From Pseudomonas sp. R84 (GTDB lineage Bacteria > Pseudomonadota > Gammaproteobacteria > Pseudomonadales > Pseudomonadaceae): a stretch of 64,000 nucleotides of DNA. Of the stretch, positions 36,079-45,809 are shown piece by piece. Made by a program: the position numbers and the translations under genes. The stretch is from contig NZ_CP019426.1 in NCBI RefSeq assembly GCF_009834515.1, positions 3,709,501 through 3,773,500 of the forward strand, written 5' to 3'. Each line of letters begins with the position of its first letter. Within the stretch, counting starts at the first letter, position 1. The notes beneath the pieces were generated by a model that saw nothing but the letters and a program-made list of their open reading frames with translations, was not told where the DNA came from and searched no databases.

Positions 36079-37947
36079 ATGCGACTGGTTTTCCCCACAT
36101 TGATGCTCACCGCCCTCGCCCTGCTGACGGGCGCCACCGGCGCGAACGCTGCACCGCAACACGCGCTGACTGTTTATGGCGAACCCGCCAAGTACCCTGC
36201 CGGCTTCAGTCACTTCGACTACACCAACCTGCAAGCGCCCAAGGGCGGAACTATGCGCCGCTCGGCCATCGAGATCGGCCACTTCGATCATGTTCTTCCT
36301 TATATAGACAAAGGCATCGGCGTCACGCAGATTGATGGTTTGCTCTATTCGCCGTTGGCTCAGCGTTCGCTGGACGAGCCTTACACGGTTTACGGACTGG
36401 TCGCGCAAAAGATGGAGCGCTCGGACGATGGTCTGTCACTGCGGTTCTTCATCAATCCCAAGGCACGTTTTGCTGATGGCAAGCCGATTACCGCCGAAGA
36501 CGTACGCTACACCTACGATTTATTGATGACCCAGGGCAGCCTGCGTTATCGCACCCAGTTTGCTGACGTCAAAGGCGTCGAAGTGGAAGGCCCGTTGACC
36601 GTGCGTTTCGACTTCAAGAGCAATGAAAACCGCACCCTGCCACTGGATATCGCGACCTTGCCGGTGTTCCCCGAGCATTGGTGGAAGAGCCGCGATTTCG
36701 CCGGGGGTGGCGGCTATGAACCACCTCTGGGCAGCGGCCCCTATCGAGTCGGTAAAGTCGATTCAGGGCGCAGCATCACCTTTGAGCGCAACGCCGACTG
36801 GTGGGGCAAGGATTTGCCGGTCAGTCGTGGCCTGTACAACTTCGATCATTTCAGCATCGAGTACTTTGGTGATACCGACGTCGCCCGGCAAGTGCTGCGT
36901 GGCGGCGCCTATGACTACAACCGCGAGTTCTCGGCCACCGGCTACTCGATCGGCTACGACAGCCCCGCACTGAGTGACGGCCGCCTGCAAAAAGCGCATC
37001 TGGCCACCGAGGCGCCCCAGTCGGCCCAGGGATTTGTGTTCAATCTGCAGAAACCGATGTTCGCCGATCGCCGCGTGCGCCAGGCTCTGGCCATGCTCTG
37101 GGACTTCGAGTGGAGCAACCGGCAGATGATGCGCGGCATGTATATCCGCCAGCAGAGCTACTTCTCCAACACGCCACTGGCGGCGAGCGAGCTGCCCGAT
37201 GCGCAGGAACTGAAAATCCTCGAACCGCTGCGCGGTCAGGTTCCCGACGAAGTCTTCAGCAAAGTCTTTGAAGCGCCGAAAACCGATGGCAGTGGCCTGA
37301 TCCGCGACAAGCAGCTGCAAGCACTCGAATTGCTCGAACAGGCGGGCTGGAAACCGGATGGCGATCTGCTGGTGAATGCCCAGGGCGAACCGCTGAGCTT
37401 CACCTTCCTGGTCAGCCAGAACGGTATGGATCGCTTGCTGCTGCCGTACAAACGCACGCTGAAACAGATCGGCATCGACCTGAACATTCGCCGTATCGAC
37501 TCCTCGCAATACGTCAATCGCCTGATGAGTCGTGACTACGACATGATCGTCACCGGCTACCCGGTCAGCACTTCGCCGGGGGGCGAGTTGCTCAATTACT
37601 TCGCCTCGGCGTCGGCCAACGACCCGGGCGCGAACAACTACATGGTGTTGAAAAACCCGGCAGTGGATACGCTCATCAACGGTCTGATCCGCGCGTCCAC
37701 GCAGTCCGACATGCTGCACTACGCGCATGCTCTGGACCGTGTGCTGCAATGGAATTACTACTGGATTCCCAACTACTATCCGCCGGGCACGTCGACGGTG
37801 TGGTGGAATCGTTTCGGCATACCCTCAGTACAAGCCAGCAATGACGAAGCCATCGAGAGCTGGTGGGAAATCAGCAGCACGCCACTGACCAATCAACAGA
37901 TGACGGCCGAGAAAATCGCGCGTGGCAGACCCGGAGGGCCGCACTGA
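36079..37947 (+). CDS. yejA: Peptide ABC transporter substrate-binding protein (YejA-like)
   Basis: The 622-residue periplasmic binding protein of the DppA/OppA fold has a signal peptide ([23 protein letters not shown]) and the YejA-type opening [21 protein letters not shown]. Together with YejBEF it imports oligopeptides; family knowledge includes uptake of peptide-nucleotide antibiotics such as microcin C. ATG 36079 is favoured; the longer frame starts before the signal peptide. Its stop overlaps the yejB start (TGATG). Confidence 0.92.
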   Translation: MRLVFPTLMLTALALLTGATGANAAPQHALTVYGEPAKYPAGFSHFDYTNLQAPKGGTMRRSAIEIGHFDHVLPYIDKGIGVTQIDGLLYSPLAQRSLDEPYTVYGLVAQKMERSDDGLSLRFFINPKARFADGKPITAEDVRYTYDLLMTQGSLRYRTQFADVKGVEVEGPLTVRFDFKSNENRTLPLDIATLPVFPEHWWKSRDFAGGGGYEPPLGSGPYRVGKVDSGRSITFERNADWWGKDLPVSRGLYNFDHFSIEYFGDTDVARQVLRGGAYDYNREFSATGYSIGYDSPALSDGRLQKAHLATEAPQSAQGFVFNLQKPMFADRRVRQALAMLWDFEWSNRQMMRGMYIRQQSYFSNTPLAASELPDAQELKILEPLRGQVPDEVFSKVFEAPKTDGSGLIRDKQLQALELLEQAGWKPDGDLLVNAQGEPLSFTFLVSQNGMDRLLLPYKRTLKQIGIDLNIRRIDSSQYVNRLMSRDYDMIVTGYPVSTSPGGELLNYFASASANDPGANNYMVLKNPAVDTLINGLIRASTQSDMLHYAHALDRVLQWNYYWIPNYYPPGTSTVWWNRFGIPSVQASNDEAIESWWEISSTPLTNQQMTAEKIARGRPGGPH

Positions 37948-39008
37948 TGTGGGGTTACATACTGCGGCGCCTGCTGCTGATCATCCCGACGCTGGTGATC
38001 ATCCTGCTGGTCAATTTCGTGATCATTCAGGCCGCACCCGGCGGCCCGGTAGAGCAGGCCATCGCCCACCTGCAAGGGATCGGCGGCGCCAGTGTCGGTG
38101 GCGGCGCCAGCGAAACCATGAGTGGCACCTCCCGTGCCAGTCGCGGCCTCGATCCGCAACTGATCAAGGACATCGAAAAACAGTACGGCTTCGACAAACC
38201 GGCCCACGAACGCTTGTGGCTGATGTTGAAGAACTACGCGCAACTGGATTTCGGCAAGAGCTTCTTCCGTGGCGCGACGGTCACCGACCTGATCCTGGAA
38301 AAAATGCCGGTGACCATTTCCCTCGGGTTGTGGGCGACGCTGATCACCTATCTGGTGTCGATCCCGTTGGGGATCCGCAAGGCTGTGCACCATGGCAGTC
38401 ATTTCGATATCTGGAGCAGCACGGCGATTATCATCGGTTACGCGATGCCAGCGTTTCTCTTTGCGATGTTCCTGATCGTATTGTTTGCCGGCGGCACGTC
38501 GCTGAACTGGTTTCCGGTTCGCGGCCTGGTGTCGGACAACTTCGAATCGCTGTCGAACCTCGGCAAAATCGCCGATTATTTCTGGCACTTGGTGCTGCCA
38601 GTGACGGCGCTGGTGATTGGTGGTTTCGCCACGCTGACGATCCTGACCAAAAACTCGTTTCTCAATGAAATCACTCGCCAGTACGTGGTCACCGCGCGCG
38701 CCAAAGGCCTGAGCGAGCGCCGCGTGCTCTATGGCCATGTGTTTCGCAATGCGATGTTGCTGGTGGTGTCGGGCATCCCGCAGGCATTCATCAGTGTGTT
38801 CTTCGCCGGTTCCTTGCTGATCGAAGTGATTTTCTCCCTCGACGGTCTCGGACGCATGAGCTACGAAGCCGCGGTTTCCCGGGATTACCCGGTGGTGTTT
38901 GGTTCATTGTTCATCTTTACCCTCTTCGGCCTGCTGATAAAACTGGTCGGTGACCTGTGTTACACGCTGGTCGATCCGCGTATTGACTTCGCCGCGAGGA
39001 ACGCCTGA
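37947..39008 (+). CDS. yejB: Peptide ABC transporter permease (YejB-like)
   Basis: The 353-residue permease has a long periplasmic insertion after the first membrane segment and the cytoplasmic loop [21 protein letters not shown] that contacts the ATPase. The ATG overlaps the yejA stop by one base, and the next gene overlaps in the same way, so translation is coupled. Confidence 0.94.
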   Translation: MWGYILRRLLLIIPTLVIILLVNFVIIQAAPGGPVEQAIAHLQGIGGASVGGGASETMSGTSRASRGLDPQLIKDIEKQYGFDKPAHERLWLMLKNYAQLDFGKSFFRGATVTDLILEKMPVTISLGLWATLITYLVSIPLGIRKAVHHGSHFDIWSSTAIIIGYAMPAFLFAMFLIVLFAGGTSLNWFPVRGLVSDNFESLSNLGKIADYFWHLVLPVTALVIGGFATLTILTKNSFLNEITRQYVVTARAKGLSERRVLYGHVFRNAMLLVVSGIPQAFISVFFAGSLLIEVIFSLDGLGRMSYEAAVSRDYPVVFGSLFIFTLFGLLIKLVGDLCYTLVDPRIDFAARNA

Positions 39009-40030
39009 TGTTCAAGCTCTCGCCTCTGGGTCGTCGGCGCTTCGAGCGCTTCAAGAAAAACCGCCGTGGCTGGTGGTCGCTGTGGCTGTTTATCGGTCTG
39101 TTTGTGGTCACACTGGGCGGTGAGTTGATCGCCAATGACAAGCCGTTGGTCGTCAGCTATCAGGACCAATGGTACTTCCCGGTATTCAAGCGCCACACCG
39201 AGCAGGAGTTCGGCGGACAACTGCCGTTTCAGGCCGATTACCGTAGCGATTATGTGCAGAACCTGATTCGCAAGGACGGTGGCTGGCTGCTGTTCCCGCC
39301 GATTCCGTTCAGTGACGATACGCCGAACTACGACCTCAACAAACCGGCTCCCAGCCCGCCGACATCGGTCAATTGGCTGGGCACGGACGATCAATCGCGA
39401 GATGTGTTGGCGCGGGTGATTTTCGGCGCGCGGGTGTCGATTCTGTTTGCCTTGATGCTGACCTTTGTCAGTGCCCTGATCGGCATCGCCGCCGGGGCAT
39501 TGCAGGGTTACTACGGCGGCTGGGTCGATCTGCTCGGGCAACGTTTGCTGGAAGTCTGGTCGGGGCTGCCGGTGCTGTACCTGCTGATCATTCTCTCCGG
39601 TTTCGTCGAGCCGAATTTCTGGTGGCTGTTGGGGATCATGGCGCTGTTTTCATGGCTGGCACTGGTGGATGTCGTGCGCGCCGAGTTCCTGCGCGGACGC
39701 AATCTGGAGTACGTCAAAGCCGCCCGCGCGCTGGGCCTGAGCGATCGCAAGGTGATCTTCCGGCACATACTGCCCAATGCGATGAACGCAACACTGAGTT
39801 ACTTGCCGTTCATTCTCACCGGGGCGATTTCCACCCTTACTGCGCTGGATTTTCTCGGCTTCGGCATGCCCGCCGGCAGTGCTTCGCTGGGTGAATTGAT
39901 CGGTCAGGGCAAACAAAACCTGCAAGCTCCGTGGCTCGGGTTGACGGCGTTTTTCACCCTGGCGCTGATCCTTTCTCTATTGGTGTTCATCGGCGAAGCG
40001 TTGCGTGACGCGTTCGACCCTCGATCCTGA
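39008..40030 (+). CDS. yejE: Peptide ABC transporter permease (YejE-like)
   Basis: The 340-residue second permease has an N-terminal membrane anchor (RRGWWSLWLFIGLFVVTLGG), a periplasmic stretch and the DppC-type core with NWLGTDDQSRDVLARVIFGA and the EAA loop YVKAARALGLSDRKVIFRHILPN. ATG 39008 overlaps the yejB stop (TGATG). Confidence 0.94.
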   Translation: MFKLSPLGRRRFERFKKNRRGWWSLWLFIGLFVVTLGGELIANDKPLVVSYQDQWYFPVFKRHTEQEFGGQLPFQADYRSDYVQNLIRKDGGWLLFPPIPFSDDTPNYDLNKPAPSPPTSVNWLGTDDQSRDVLARVIFGARVSILFALMLTFVSALIGIAAGALQGYYGGWVDLLGQRLLEVWSGLPVLYLLIILSGFVEPNFWWLLGIMALFSWLALVDVVRAEFLRGRNLEYVKAARALGLSDRKVIFRHILPNAMNATLSYLPFILTGAISTLTALDFLGFGMPAGSASLGELIGQGKQNLQAPWLGLTAFFTLALILSLLVFIGEALRDAFDPRS

Positions 40031-40039
40031 AGCGTGACC

Positions 40040-41614
40040 ATGACTGACAACCTGATTGAAATCCGTAATCTCAACGTCGCCTTCCACGGCCAGACCGTGG
40101 TGCGCGAGCTGTGCCTGGACATTCGCCCCGGTGAGTGTCTGGCGCTGGTCGGCGAGTCGGGCTCAGGCAAATCAGTGACTGCCCATTCGATTCTGCAATT
40201 GCTGCCTGAAAGCGAAGCACAAACCACTGGCAGCATTCGCTATCGCGAGCAGGAACTGATCGGCGCCGATCCCAAGGTCTTGCGCGAGTTGCGCGGCAAC
40301 CGCATCGCGATGATCTTCCAGGAGCCGATGACCTCGCTGAATCCGCTGCACACCATCGAAAAACAGATTGGCGAAACGCTGCTGCTGCACCGTGGCCTCG
40401 GCGGCAAAGCGGCGCAGGCACGGATCCTCGAACTGCTCGGTCTGGTGGGCATCCAGAAACCCAAGGAACGCCTCAAGGCCTATCCACATCAACTCTCTGG
40501 CGGACAACGGCAACGGGTGATGATCGCCATGGCGCTGGCCTGCGAACCGGAGCTGTTGATCGCCGACGAACCGACCACGGCGCTCGACGTGACGGTGCAG
40601 CGCAAGATCCTGCTGCTGCTCAAATCCCTGCAACAACGCTTGGGCATGTCGCTGCTGCTGATCAGCCACGACCTCAATCTGGTGCGCAGTATTGCCCAGC
40701 GCGTGTGCGTGATGAAAGCCGGGGAAATCGTCGAACAGGCGCCCTGCGAAACCCTGTTTACCGAACCGAAGCATCCTTACAGCTGCGTGCTGCTCAACGC
40801 CGAACCCGAAGGCGAAGCCCTGCCCCGGGATGAGCGCGAAAACGTGCTTGAGGTCGAGGATCTTAAGGTTGAGTTTGTCGTCGGTGGCGGGCTGTTCCAG
40901 CGCAAGCAATACCTGCGGGCGGTGGACGGCATCAGTCTGAGCATCCAGCGTGGCAAGACCCTCGGCATCGTCGGCGAATCCGGTTCCGGCAAGTCGACAT
41001 TGGGCCAGGCGATCCTGCGTTTGCTCGACTCCGAGGGCGGTATCCGCTTTCAGGGCCAGGCGCTCGACGGCCTCAATCAGAAACAGATGCGGCCGTGGCG
41101 TCGACAGATGCAGGTGGTATTTCAGGATCCGTTCGGCAGCCTCAGCCCGCGCATGTCGGTGGCGCAAATCATCAGCGAGGGCCTCGAAGTGCACTGCGAG
41201 TCGACGGCCGATGAATGCGACGAGCAAGTCATCCGTGTGCTTAAAGAGGTCGGTCTCGATCCCGAGAGTCGCCATCGCTATCCCCACGAGTTCTCCGGTG
41301 GTCAGCGCCAGCGCATTGCCATCGCGCGGGCACTGGTGCTGAAACCGGCGCTGATTCTGCTCGACGAGCCGACGTCGGCACTCGATCGCACGGTGCAGAA
41401 ACAAGTGGTCGCCTTGCTCCGCCAGCTTCAGGAAAAACACGGCTTGACCTATCTGTTCATCAGCCACGATCTGGCGGTGGTGCGCGCCCTGGCCCACGAC
41501 ATGATCGTGATCAAGGACGGCAAAGTGGTCGAGCGTGGCGCCAGTCATGAGGTGTTTGATGCGCCGCAGCATCCGTATACCAAAGAGCTGTTGGCGGCGG
41601 CGCATCCGGGGTAG
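40040..41614 (+). CDS. yejF: Peptide ABC transporter ATP-binding protein with two cassettes (YejF-like)
   Basis: The 524-residue protein contains two complete ABC domains, each with Walker A ([20 protein letters not shown]), signature LSGGQRQRV or FSGGQRQRI, and Walker B with DEPT. Each ends in the oligopeptide-type C-terminal extension. I use ATG 40040; GTG two codons earlier lacks a ribosome site. It completes yejABEF, and a REPIN follows. Confidence 0.94.
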   Translation: MTDNLIEIRNLNVAFHGQTVVRELCLDIRPGECLALVGESGSGKSVTAHSILQLLPESEAQTTGSIRYREQELIGADPKVLRELRGNRIAMIFQEPMTSLNPLHTIEKQIGETLLLHRGLGGKAAQARILELLGLVGIQKPKERLKAYPHQLSGGQRQRVMIAMALACEPELLIADEPTTALDVTVQRKILLLLKSLQQRLGMSLLLISHDLNLVRSIAQRVCVMKAGEIVEQAPCETLFTEPKHPYSCVLLNAEPEGEALPRDERENVLEVEDLKVEFVVGGGLFQRKQYLRAVDGISLSIQRGKTLGIVGESGSGKSTLGQAILRLLDSEGGIRFQGQALDGLNQKQMRPWRRQMQVVFQDPFGSLSPRMSVAQIISEGLEVHCESTADECDEQVIRVLKEVGLDPESRHRYPHEFSGGQRQRIAIARALVLKPALILLDEPTSALDRTVQKQVVALLRQLQEKHGLTYLFISHDLAVVRALAHDMIVIKDGKVVERGASHEVFDAPQHPYTKELLAAAHPG

Positions 41615-41651
41615 GCGTCATATGTGTTCGGCGTGAAACCGGGTCGAGGCT

Positions 41652-41742
41652 TTCGCGAGCAGGCTCGCTCCCACAAGGTTCACGCCGGACACAAAATTTG
41701 GGAAAGACCCAATCTACTGTGGGAGCGAGCCTGCTCGCGAAG
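41652..41742. repeat. REPIN (inverted pair of REP sequences), copy 1
   Basis: TTCGCGAGCAGGCTCGCTCC(CACA) at 41652-41675 and its reverse complement at 41719-41742. The same core recurs at four further places in the window, always intergenic. Such pairs are non-coding, mobilised in trans, and common in the fluorescens group. Confidence 0.93.
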
Positions 41743-41780
41743 GGGCCGGCACAGGCCATACACAATCAGGATCAGCCTCC

Positions 41781-43185
41781 ATGAACACCACCGAAAGCCT
41801 CAAGGACTACCAACGGGTTCGCTCCCTGGCGATCCGCTCGCTGTTCGAGATCATTGAGCAGTCCAGCGAAGGTACGGTGATCGTCGATCGCGATGCGAAT
41901 ATCGTCTGGATGAACGAACGTTACGCCCGACGTTTCGGTCTCGAATCGGCTGAAGGTGCCATCGGCAAGCCTTGTGAAAGTGTGATCCCGGGCAGTCTGT
42001 TGCGCGAAGTCGTGCGCACCGGGCGCCCTATCCTTCTGGACATGCAGGACACCCCGAAAGAGCCGCTGGTGGTGATGCGCCTGCCCATCCATGACGACGT
42101 CGGCACGGTGATCGGCGCGATCGGATTTGCCCTGTTCGACGAGTTACGCACCCTGTCGCCGATGCTCAAACGGTATTTGAGCATGCAGGAAGAACTGGCT
42201 TCGACCCGCTCCCTGCTGCGCGCCCGGCAGACCAAATACAACTTCGCCCACTTTATCGGCACCAGCGCCGCCAGCCTCGAAGTCAAACGCCGTGCCCGAC
42301 GCAGTGCCAGCGCCGAGTCGCCGGTGTTGCTGCTCGGCGAAACCGGCACCGGCAAAGAGCTGCTGGCCCAAGCGATTCACAGTGCCTCACCACGAGCACA
42401 CAAGGCCTTTGTCAGCATCAACAGCGCGGCGATTCCCGAAGCATTGCTGGAAGCGGAGTTTTTCGGCACCGCACCCGGCGCGTTCACCGGCGCCGACCGC
42501 AAGGGCCGCACCGGCAAGTTGCAGATCGCCCAGGGCGGCACGCTGTTTCTCGATGAGATTGGTGACATGCCGCTGCCCCTGCAAAGCAAACTGCTGCGCG
42601 TGTTGCAGGAAAAGGAATTCGAACCGGTCGGTTCCAACGACGTCATTCAGAGTGACGTGCGCGTGATTGCCGCCACCTCGACCGATCTGCAAGTGGCGAT
42701 CAAACGCGGTGAATTCCGCGCCGATTTGTACTATCGCCTCAATGTGCTGCCAATCCAGGTACCGCCATTACGTGAACGTCTTGATGATCTGCCTGCACTC
42801 AGCGAAGCGATCCTTGAAGCTGCGCAGTCAGCATGAGTTGCATCGGGATGCACTGGAACTGCTCGGGCAACATGCCTGGCCGGGGAACATTCGCGAACTG
42901 CGTAATGTGCTGGAGCGGGCAGCATTGCTCAGTGATGACTTGATGCTGAGCGAGCAGGATATTCGTGCGGCGATTGGCACACTGACGCCGGTTGAGCGTG
43001 GTTCTGGCCCACTGGCTGAGGTGGTGCCAGAGGAAACATTCGCCCAGGCACGCGAGCGGTTTGATCGGCAGTTGATTCAGTCTGCCCTCGCGCAATGCAA
43101 CGGAAATGTACCGGAAGCATCTGCTCGGCTGGGGCTTGGTCGGTCGACGCTGTACAAGAAGATGGTGGCGCTGGGGATTGCTTGA
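41781..43185 (+). pseudogene. hbcR: HbcR-like sigma-54-dependent activator, frameshifted
   Basis: Frame 1 (41781-42836) encodes a PAS-like sensor domain (about 20-110) and most of the AAA+ domain: Walker [28 protein letters not shown] and RADLYYRLNV. It then runs into TGA in the sequence after LPALSEAILEA. The missing end, with WPGNIRELRNVLERA and the Fis-type helix-turn-helix GNVPEASARLGLGRSTLYKK, continues in the next frame to 43185. One lost base around 42815-42830 restores a normal protein (EALRSQHEL...). As read, the product lacks its DNA-binding domain. The position before a GntP permease and 3-hydroxybutyrate dehydrogenase matches HbcR (PA2005-type) context. Confidence 0.85.
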
Positions 43186-43201
43186 GTCTCTATAAAGAGA
43201 C
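43186..43201. promoter_or_regulatory. Palindromic activator-site candidate 1
   Basis: GTCTCT-ATAA-AGAGAC, a perfect 6-bp dyad, lies directly after the activator gene stop and 205 bases upstream of the -24/-12 promoter. A near copy is at 43328-43343. Enhancer-binding proteins usually bind paired palindromes at such distances. Confidence 0.6.
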
Positions 43202-43233
43202 GCGGATCTCATTAATTAGAAACTTCGTCAAGA

Positions 43234-43318
43234 TCGAAAGATCGCAGCCTTCGGCAGCTCCTACAGGGGAATATCGGGTCCGCACTGTAGGAGCTGCCGA
43301 AGGCTGCGATCTTTTCGA
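43234..43318. repeat. REPIN of a second family, between the two palindromes
   Basis: Arms of about 33 bases (43234-43266 and 43285-43318; core GATCGCAGCCTTCGGCAGCT and its complement) match except for one extra base. The core differs from the other REPINs in the window. It lies between two copies of a putative activator site. Confidence 0.92.
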
Positions 43319-43327
43319 CTTAATGCC

Positions 43328-43343
43328 GTCTCTATAGTGAGAC
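43328..43343. promoter_or_regulatory. Palindromic activator-site candidate 2
   Basis: GTCTCTATAGTGAGAC shares 14 of 16 bases with the site at 43186-43201 and keeps 5-bp inverted ends. It is 63 bases upstream of the -24 element. Confidence 0.6.
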
Positions 43344-43406
43344 AAAAACTTTGAAGCCTGCCCTACCCGCACGACAATATCTTTATATTTCAACGTGTTA
43401 GATAAC

Positions 43407-43422
43407 TGGCACAGATCTCGCT
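43407..43422 (+). promoter_or_regulatory. Sigma-54 (-24/-12) promoter of the 3-hydroxybutyrate operon
   Basis: TGGCAC-N5-TCGCT: the invariant GG (43408-43409) and GC (43420-43421) are separated by exactly 10 bases. The permease start codon is 57 bases downstream. It fits control by the neighbouring sigma-54 activator. Confidence 0.8.
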
Positions 43423-43479
43423 AAAGCCTCTCCCACACCCGTTCCACCCACAAAAATAACAATTCTGGAGAGACACACC

Positions 43480-44871
43480 ATGAGTGTGATCATTGCCTTG
43501 GCAGCCCTTACGCTGCTGATGCTGGCTGCCTACCGGGGCTACAGCGTTATCCTCTTCGCCCCGATTGCCGCCCTCGGCGCTGTCCTGCTCACCGATCCGT
43601 CTGCCGTTGCCCCTGCGTTCACCGGGGTGTTCATGGAGAAAATGGTCGGTTTCATCAAACTGTATTTCCCTGTGTTCCTGCTCGGTGCGGTGTTCGGCAA
43701 GTTGATCGAACTGTCGGGGTTCTCCCGCTCGATCGTTGCTGCCGCCATTCGCTTGCTCGGCACCAAACAGGCGATGCTGGTAATCGTTCTGGTCTGCGCC
43801 CTGCTCACTTACGGTGGCGTGTCGTTGTTCGTCGTGGTGTTTGCGGTGTATCCGTTTGCCGCCGAGATGTTTCGCCAGAGCAATATTCCCAAACGGCTGA
43901 TCCCGGCGACCATCGCCCTCGGCGCGTTTTCGTTCACCATGGACGCCCTGCCCGGCACGCCGCAGATCCAGAACATCATCCCCAGCACGTTCTTCAATAC
44001 CACCGCGTGGGCGGCGCCGTGGCTGGGCGTGATCGGCACGATTTTCGTGTTCTGCGCCGGCATGCTGTTTCTCCAGCGTCAACGCAACAAGGCGCAGCGC
44101 GCCGGTGAAGGCTACGGCACTGAACTGCGCAACGAGCCGGAAACCGCTGAAGACCTGAAACTGCCAAACCCATGGATTGCGCTGTCGCCGCTGCTGGCAG
44201 TGGGCATCATGAACCTGCTGTTCACCCAATGGATTCCGCAGTGGTACGGCAAGACCCACAGCCTCGCACTGCCGGGCATGGCCACGCCAGTCACCACCGA
44301 GATCGCCAAACTGACGGCAATCTGGGCGGTGCAGGCGGCGTTGCTGGTCGGCATTGTGATGGTGCTCGCGTTCGGCTTTCAGGCCATTCGCAGCAAGCTC
44401 GCCGAAGGCAGCAAAAGCGCGGTCAGCGGTGCCTTGCTGGCAGCGATGAACACCGCTTCCGAGTACGGTTTCGGCGCGGTGATCGCGTCGCTGCCGGGCT
44501 TCCTGGTATTGGCGGACTGGCTCAAGCAGATTCCCAATCCGCTGGTCAACGAAGCTATCACCGTGACGCTGCTGGCCGGCATCACCGGCTCCGCATCGGG
44601 TGGCATGAGCATTGCGTTGGCGGCGATGTCCGAGCAGTTCATCAGCGCTGCCCACGCCGCAAACATTCCGCTGGAAGTGCTGCACCGCGTCGCCGCGATG
44701 GCCAGCGGCGGCATGGACACACTGCCGCACAACGGCGCGGTCATCACCCTGTTGGCCGTCACTGGCCTGACCCACCGCGAAGCCTATAAAGACATTTTCT
44801 GTATTACGCTGATCAAGACCCTGGCGGTTTTCGTAGTGATCGGCACTTTCTACGCCACTGGCATTGTGTGA
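43480..44871 (+). CDS. GntP-family permease, probable 3-hydroxybutyrate transporter
   Basis: The 463-residue integral membrane protein has about 12 hydrophobic segments and GntP/CitMHS-type features such as TYGGVSLFVVVFAVYPFA and LPGTPQIQNIIP. The family transports gluconate and other organic acids by proton symport. Its position behind a sigma-54 promoter and 7 bases before the 3-hydroxybutyrate dehydrogenase gene points to 3-hydroxybutyrate (the PA2004-type permease). Substrate is inferred from context. Confidence 0.88.
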   Translation: MSVIIALAALTLLMLAAYRGYSVILFAPIAALGAVLLTDPSAVAPAFTGVFMEKMVGFIKLYFPVFLLGAVFGKLIELSGFSRSIVAAAIRLLGTKQAMLVIVLVCALLTYGGVSLFVVVFAVYPFAAEMFRQSNIPKRLIPATIALGAFSFTMDALPGTPQIQNIIPSTFFNTTAWAAPWLGVIGTIFVFCAGMLFLQRQRNKAQRAGEGYGTELRNEPETAEDLKLPNPWIALSPLLAVGIMNLLFTQWIPQWYGKTHSLALPGMATPVTTEIAKLTAIWAVQAALLVGIVMVLAFGFQAIRSKLAEGSKSAVSGALLAAMNTASEYGFGAVIASLPGFLVLADWLKQIPNPLVNEAITVTLLAGITGSASGGMSIALAAMSEQFISAAHAANIPLEVLHRVAAMASGGMDTLPHNGAVITLLAVTGLTHREAYKDIFCITLIKTLAVFVVIGTFYATGIV

Positions 44872-44878
44872 GGTATTC

Positions 44879-45652
44879 ATGACCACTCTTTCCGGCAAGA
44901 CTGCACTGGTAACCGGTTCCACCAGCGGCATCGGCCTGGGTATCGCGCTGAGCCTGGCCAAGGCTGGGGCGAATCTGATTCTCAACGGTTTTGGTGATGC
45001 ATCGACAGTCATCGCCGAGGTCGCCCGGTTTGGCGGCAAGGTCGGTCATCATCCGGCCGATGTCAGTGACCCGGCGCAAATTGCCGACATGATTGCGTAT
45101 GCCGAGCGTGAGTTCGGCGGTGTCGATATTCTGGTCAACAACGCGGGCATCCAGCATGTGGCGGCAGTGGAAGAATTCCCCGTCGAGCGCTGGGATTCGA
45201 TCATCGCGATCAACCTGTCTTCGGTGTTTCACAGCACACGTTTGAGCCTGCCGGGGATGCGCGCCAAAGGTTGGGGGCGGATCATCAATATCGCCTCGGT
45301 GCATGGCCAGGTCGGTTCGACCGGCAAAGCGGCCTACGTAGCCGCCAAGCATGGTGTGATCGGTTTGACCAAAGTGGTCGGCCTGGAAACCGCCACCAGC
45401 AACGTCACTTGCAACGCGATCTGCCCGGGTTGGGTGCTGACGCCGCTGGTGCAGAAGCAGATCGATGACCGAGCGGCCAAGGGTGTCGATCCGCAGCAGG
45501 CGCAGCATGATCTGCTCGCCGAGAAACAGCCGTCGCTGGAGTTCGTCACACCGCAGCATCTGGGCGAACTTGTGCTGTTCCTGTGCAGCGAGGCTGGCAG
45601 CCAAGTGCGCGGGGCGGCGTGGAATATTGATGGTGGCTGGCTGGCCCAATAG
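44879..45652 (+). CDS. hbdH: 3-Hydroxybutyrate dehydrogenase
   Basis: The 257-residue short-chain dehydrogenase oxidises D-3-hydroxybutyrate to acetoacetate with NAD. It has the cofactor motif GSTSGIGLGIALSLAKAG, NNAGIQHV, and catalytic Ser/Tyr/Lys in IASVHGQVGSTGKAAYVAAK. The NAICPGWVLTPLVQKQI segment is typical of this enzyme. It starts 7 bases after the permease stop and is followed, after a REPIN, by acetoacetyl-CoA synthetase. Confidence 0.95.
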   Translation: MTTLSGKTALVTGSTSGIGLGIALSLAKAGANLILNGFGDASTVIAEVARFGGKVGHHPADVSDPAQIADMIAYAEREFGGVDILVNNAGIQHVAAVEEFPVERWDSIIAINLSSVFHSTRLSLPGMRAKGWGRIINIASVHGQVGSTGKAAYVAAKHGVIGLTKVVGLETATSNVTCNAICPGWVLTPLVQKQIDDRAAKGVDPQQAQHDLLAEKQPSLEFVTPQHLGELVLFLCSEAGSQVRGAAWNIDGGWLAQ

Positions 45653-45668
45653 CACGGCCATCCCCCTC

Positions 45669-45758
45669 TGTGGGAGCGAGCCTGCTCGCGAAAGCGCTGG
45701 GTCAGCCAAAGAAGTCGTTGAGTGCACGGACGTCTTCGCGAGCAGGCTCGCTCCCACA
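45669..45758. repeat. REPIN, copy 2
   Basis: TGTGGGAGCGAGCCTGCTCG(CGAA) at 45669-45692 is reverse-complementary to 45735-45758. It sits inside the catabolic operon, between hbdH and the acetoacetyl-CoA synthetase gene. Confidence 0.93.
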
Positions 45759-45809
45759 GGTGTCATGTGTGCGCTCGACCTTTTGCATGAATAAAACAAG
45801 AGGCAAACA

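Noticed and set aside
40172..41605. 477-residue open frame antisense to yejF
   Set aside because: Shadow of two intact ABC cassettes; composition is typical antisense.
43390..45039. 549-residue open frame antisense to the GntP permease and hbdH start
   Set aside because: It mirrors a well-supported membrane protein gene, is rich in His/Gln/Arg as expected for antisense of GC-rich codons, and has no ribosome site.
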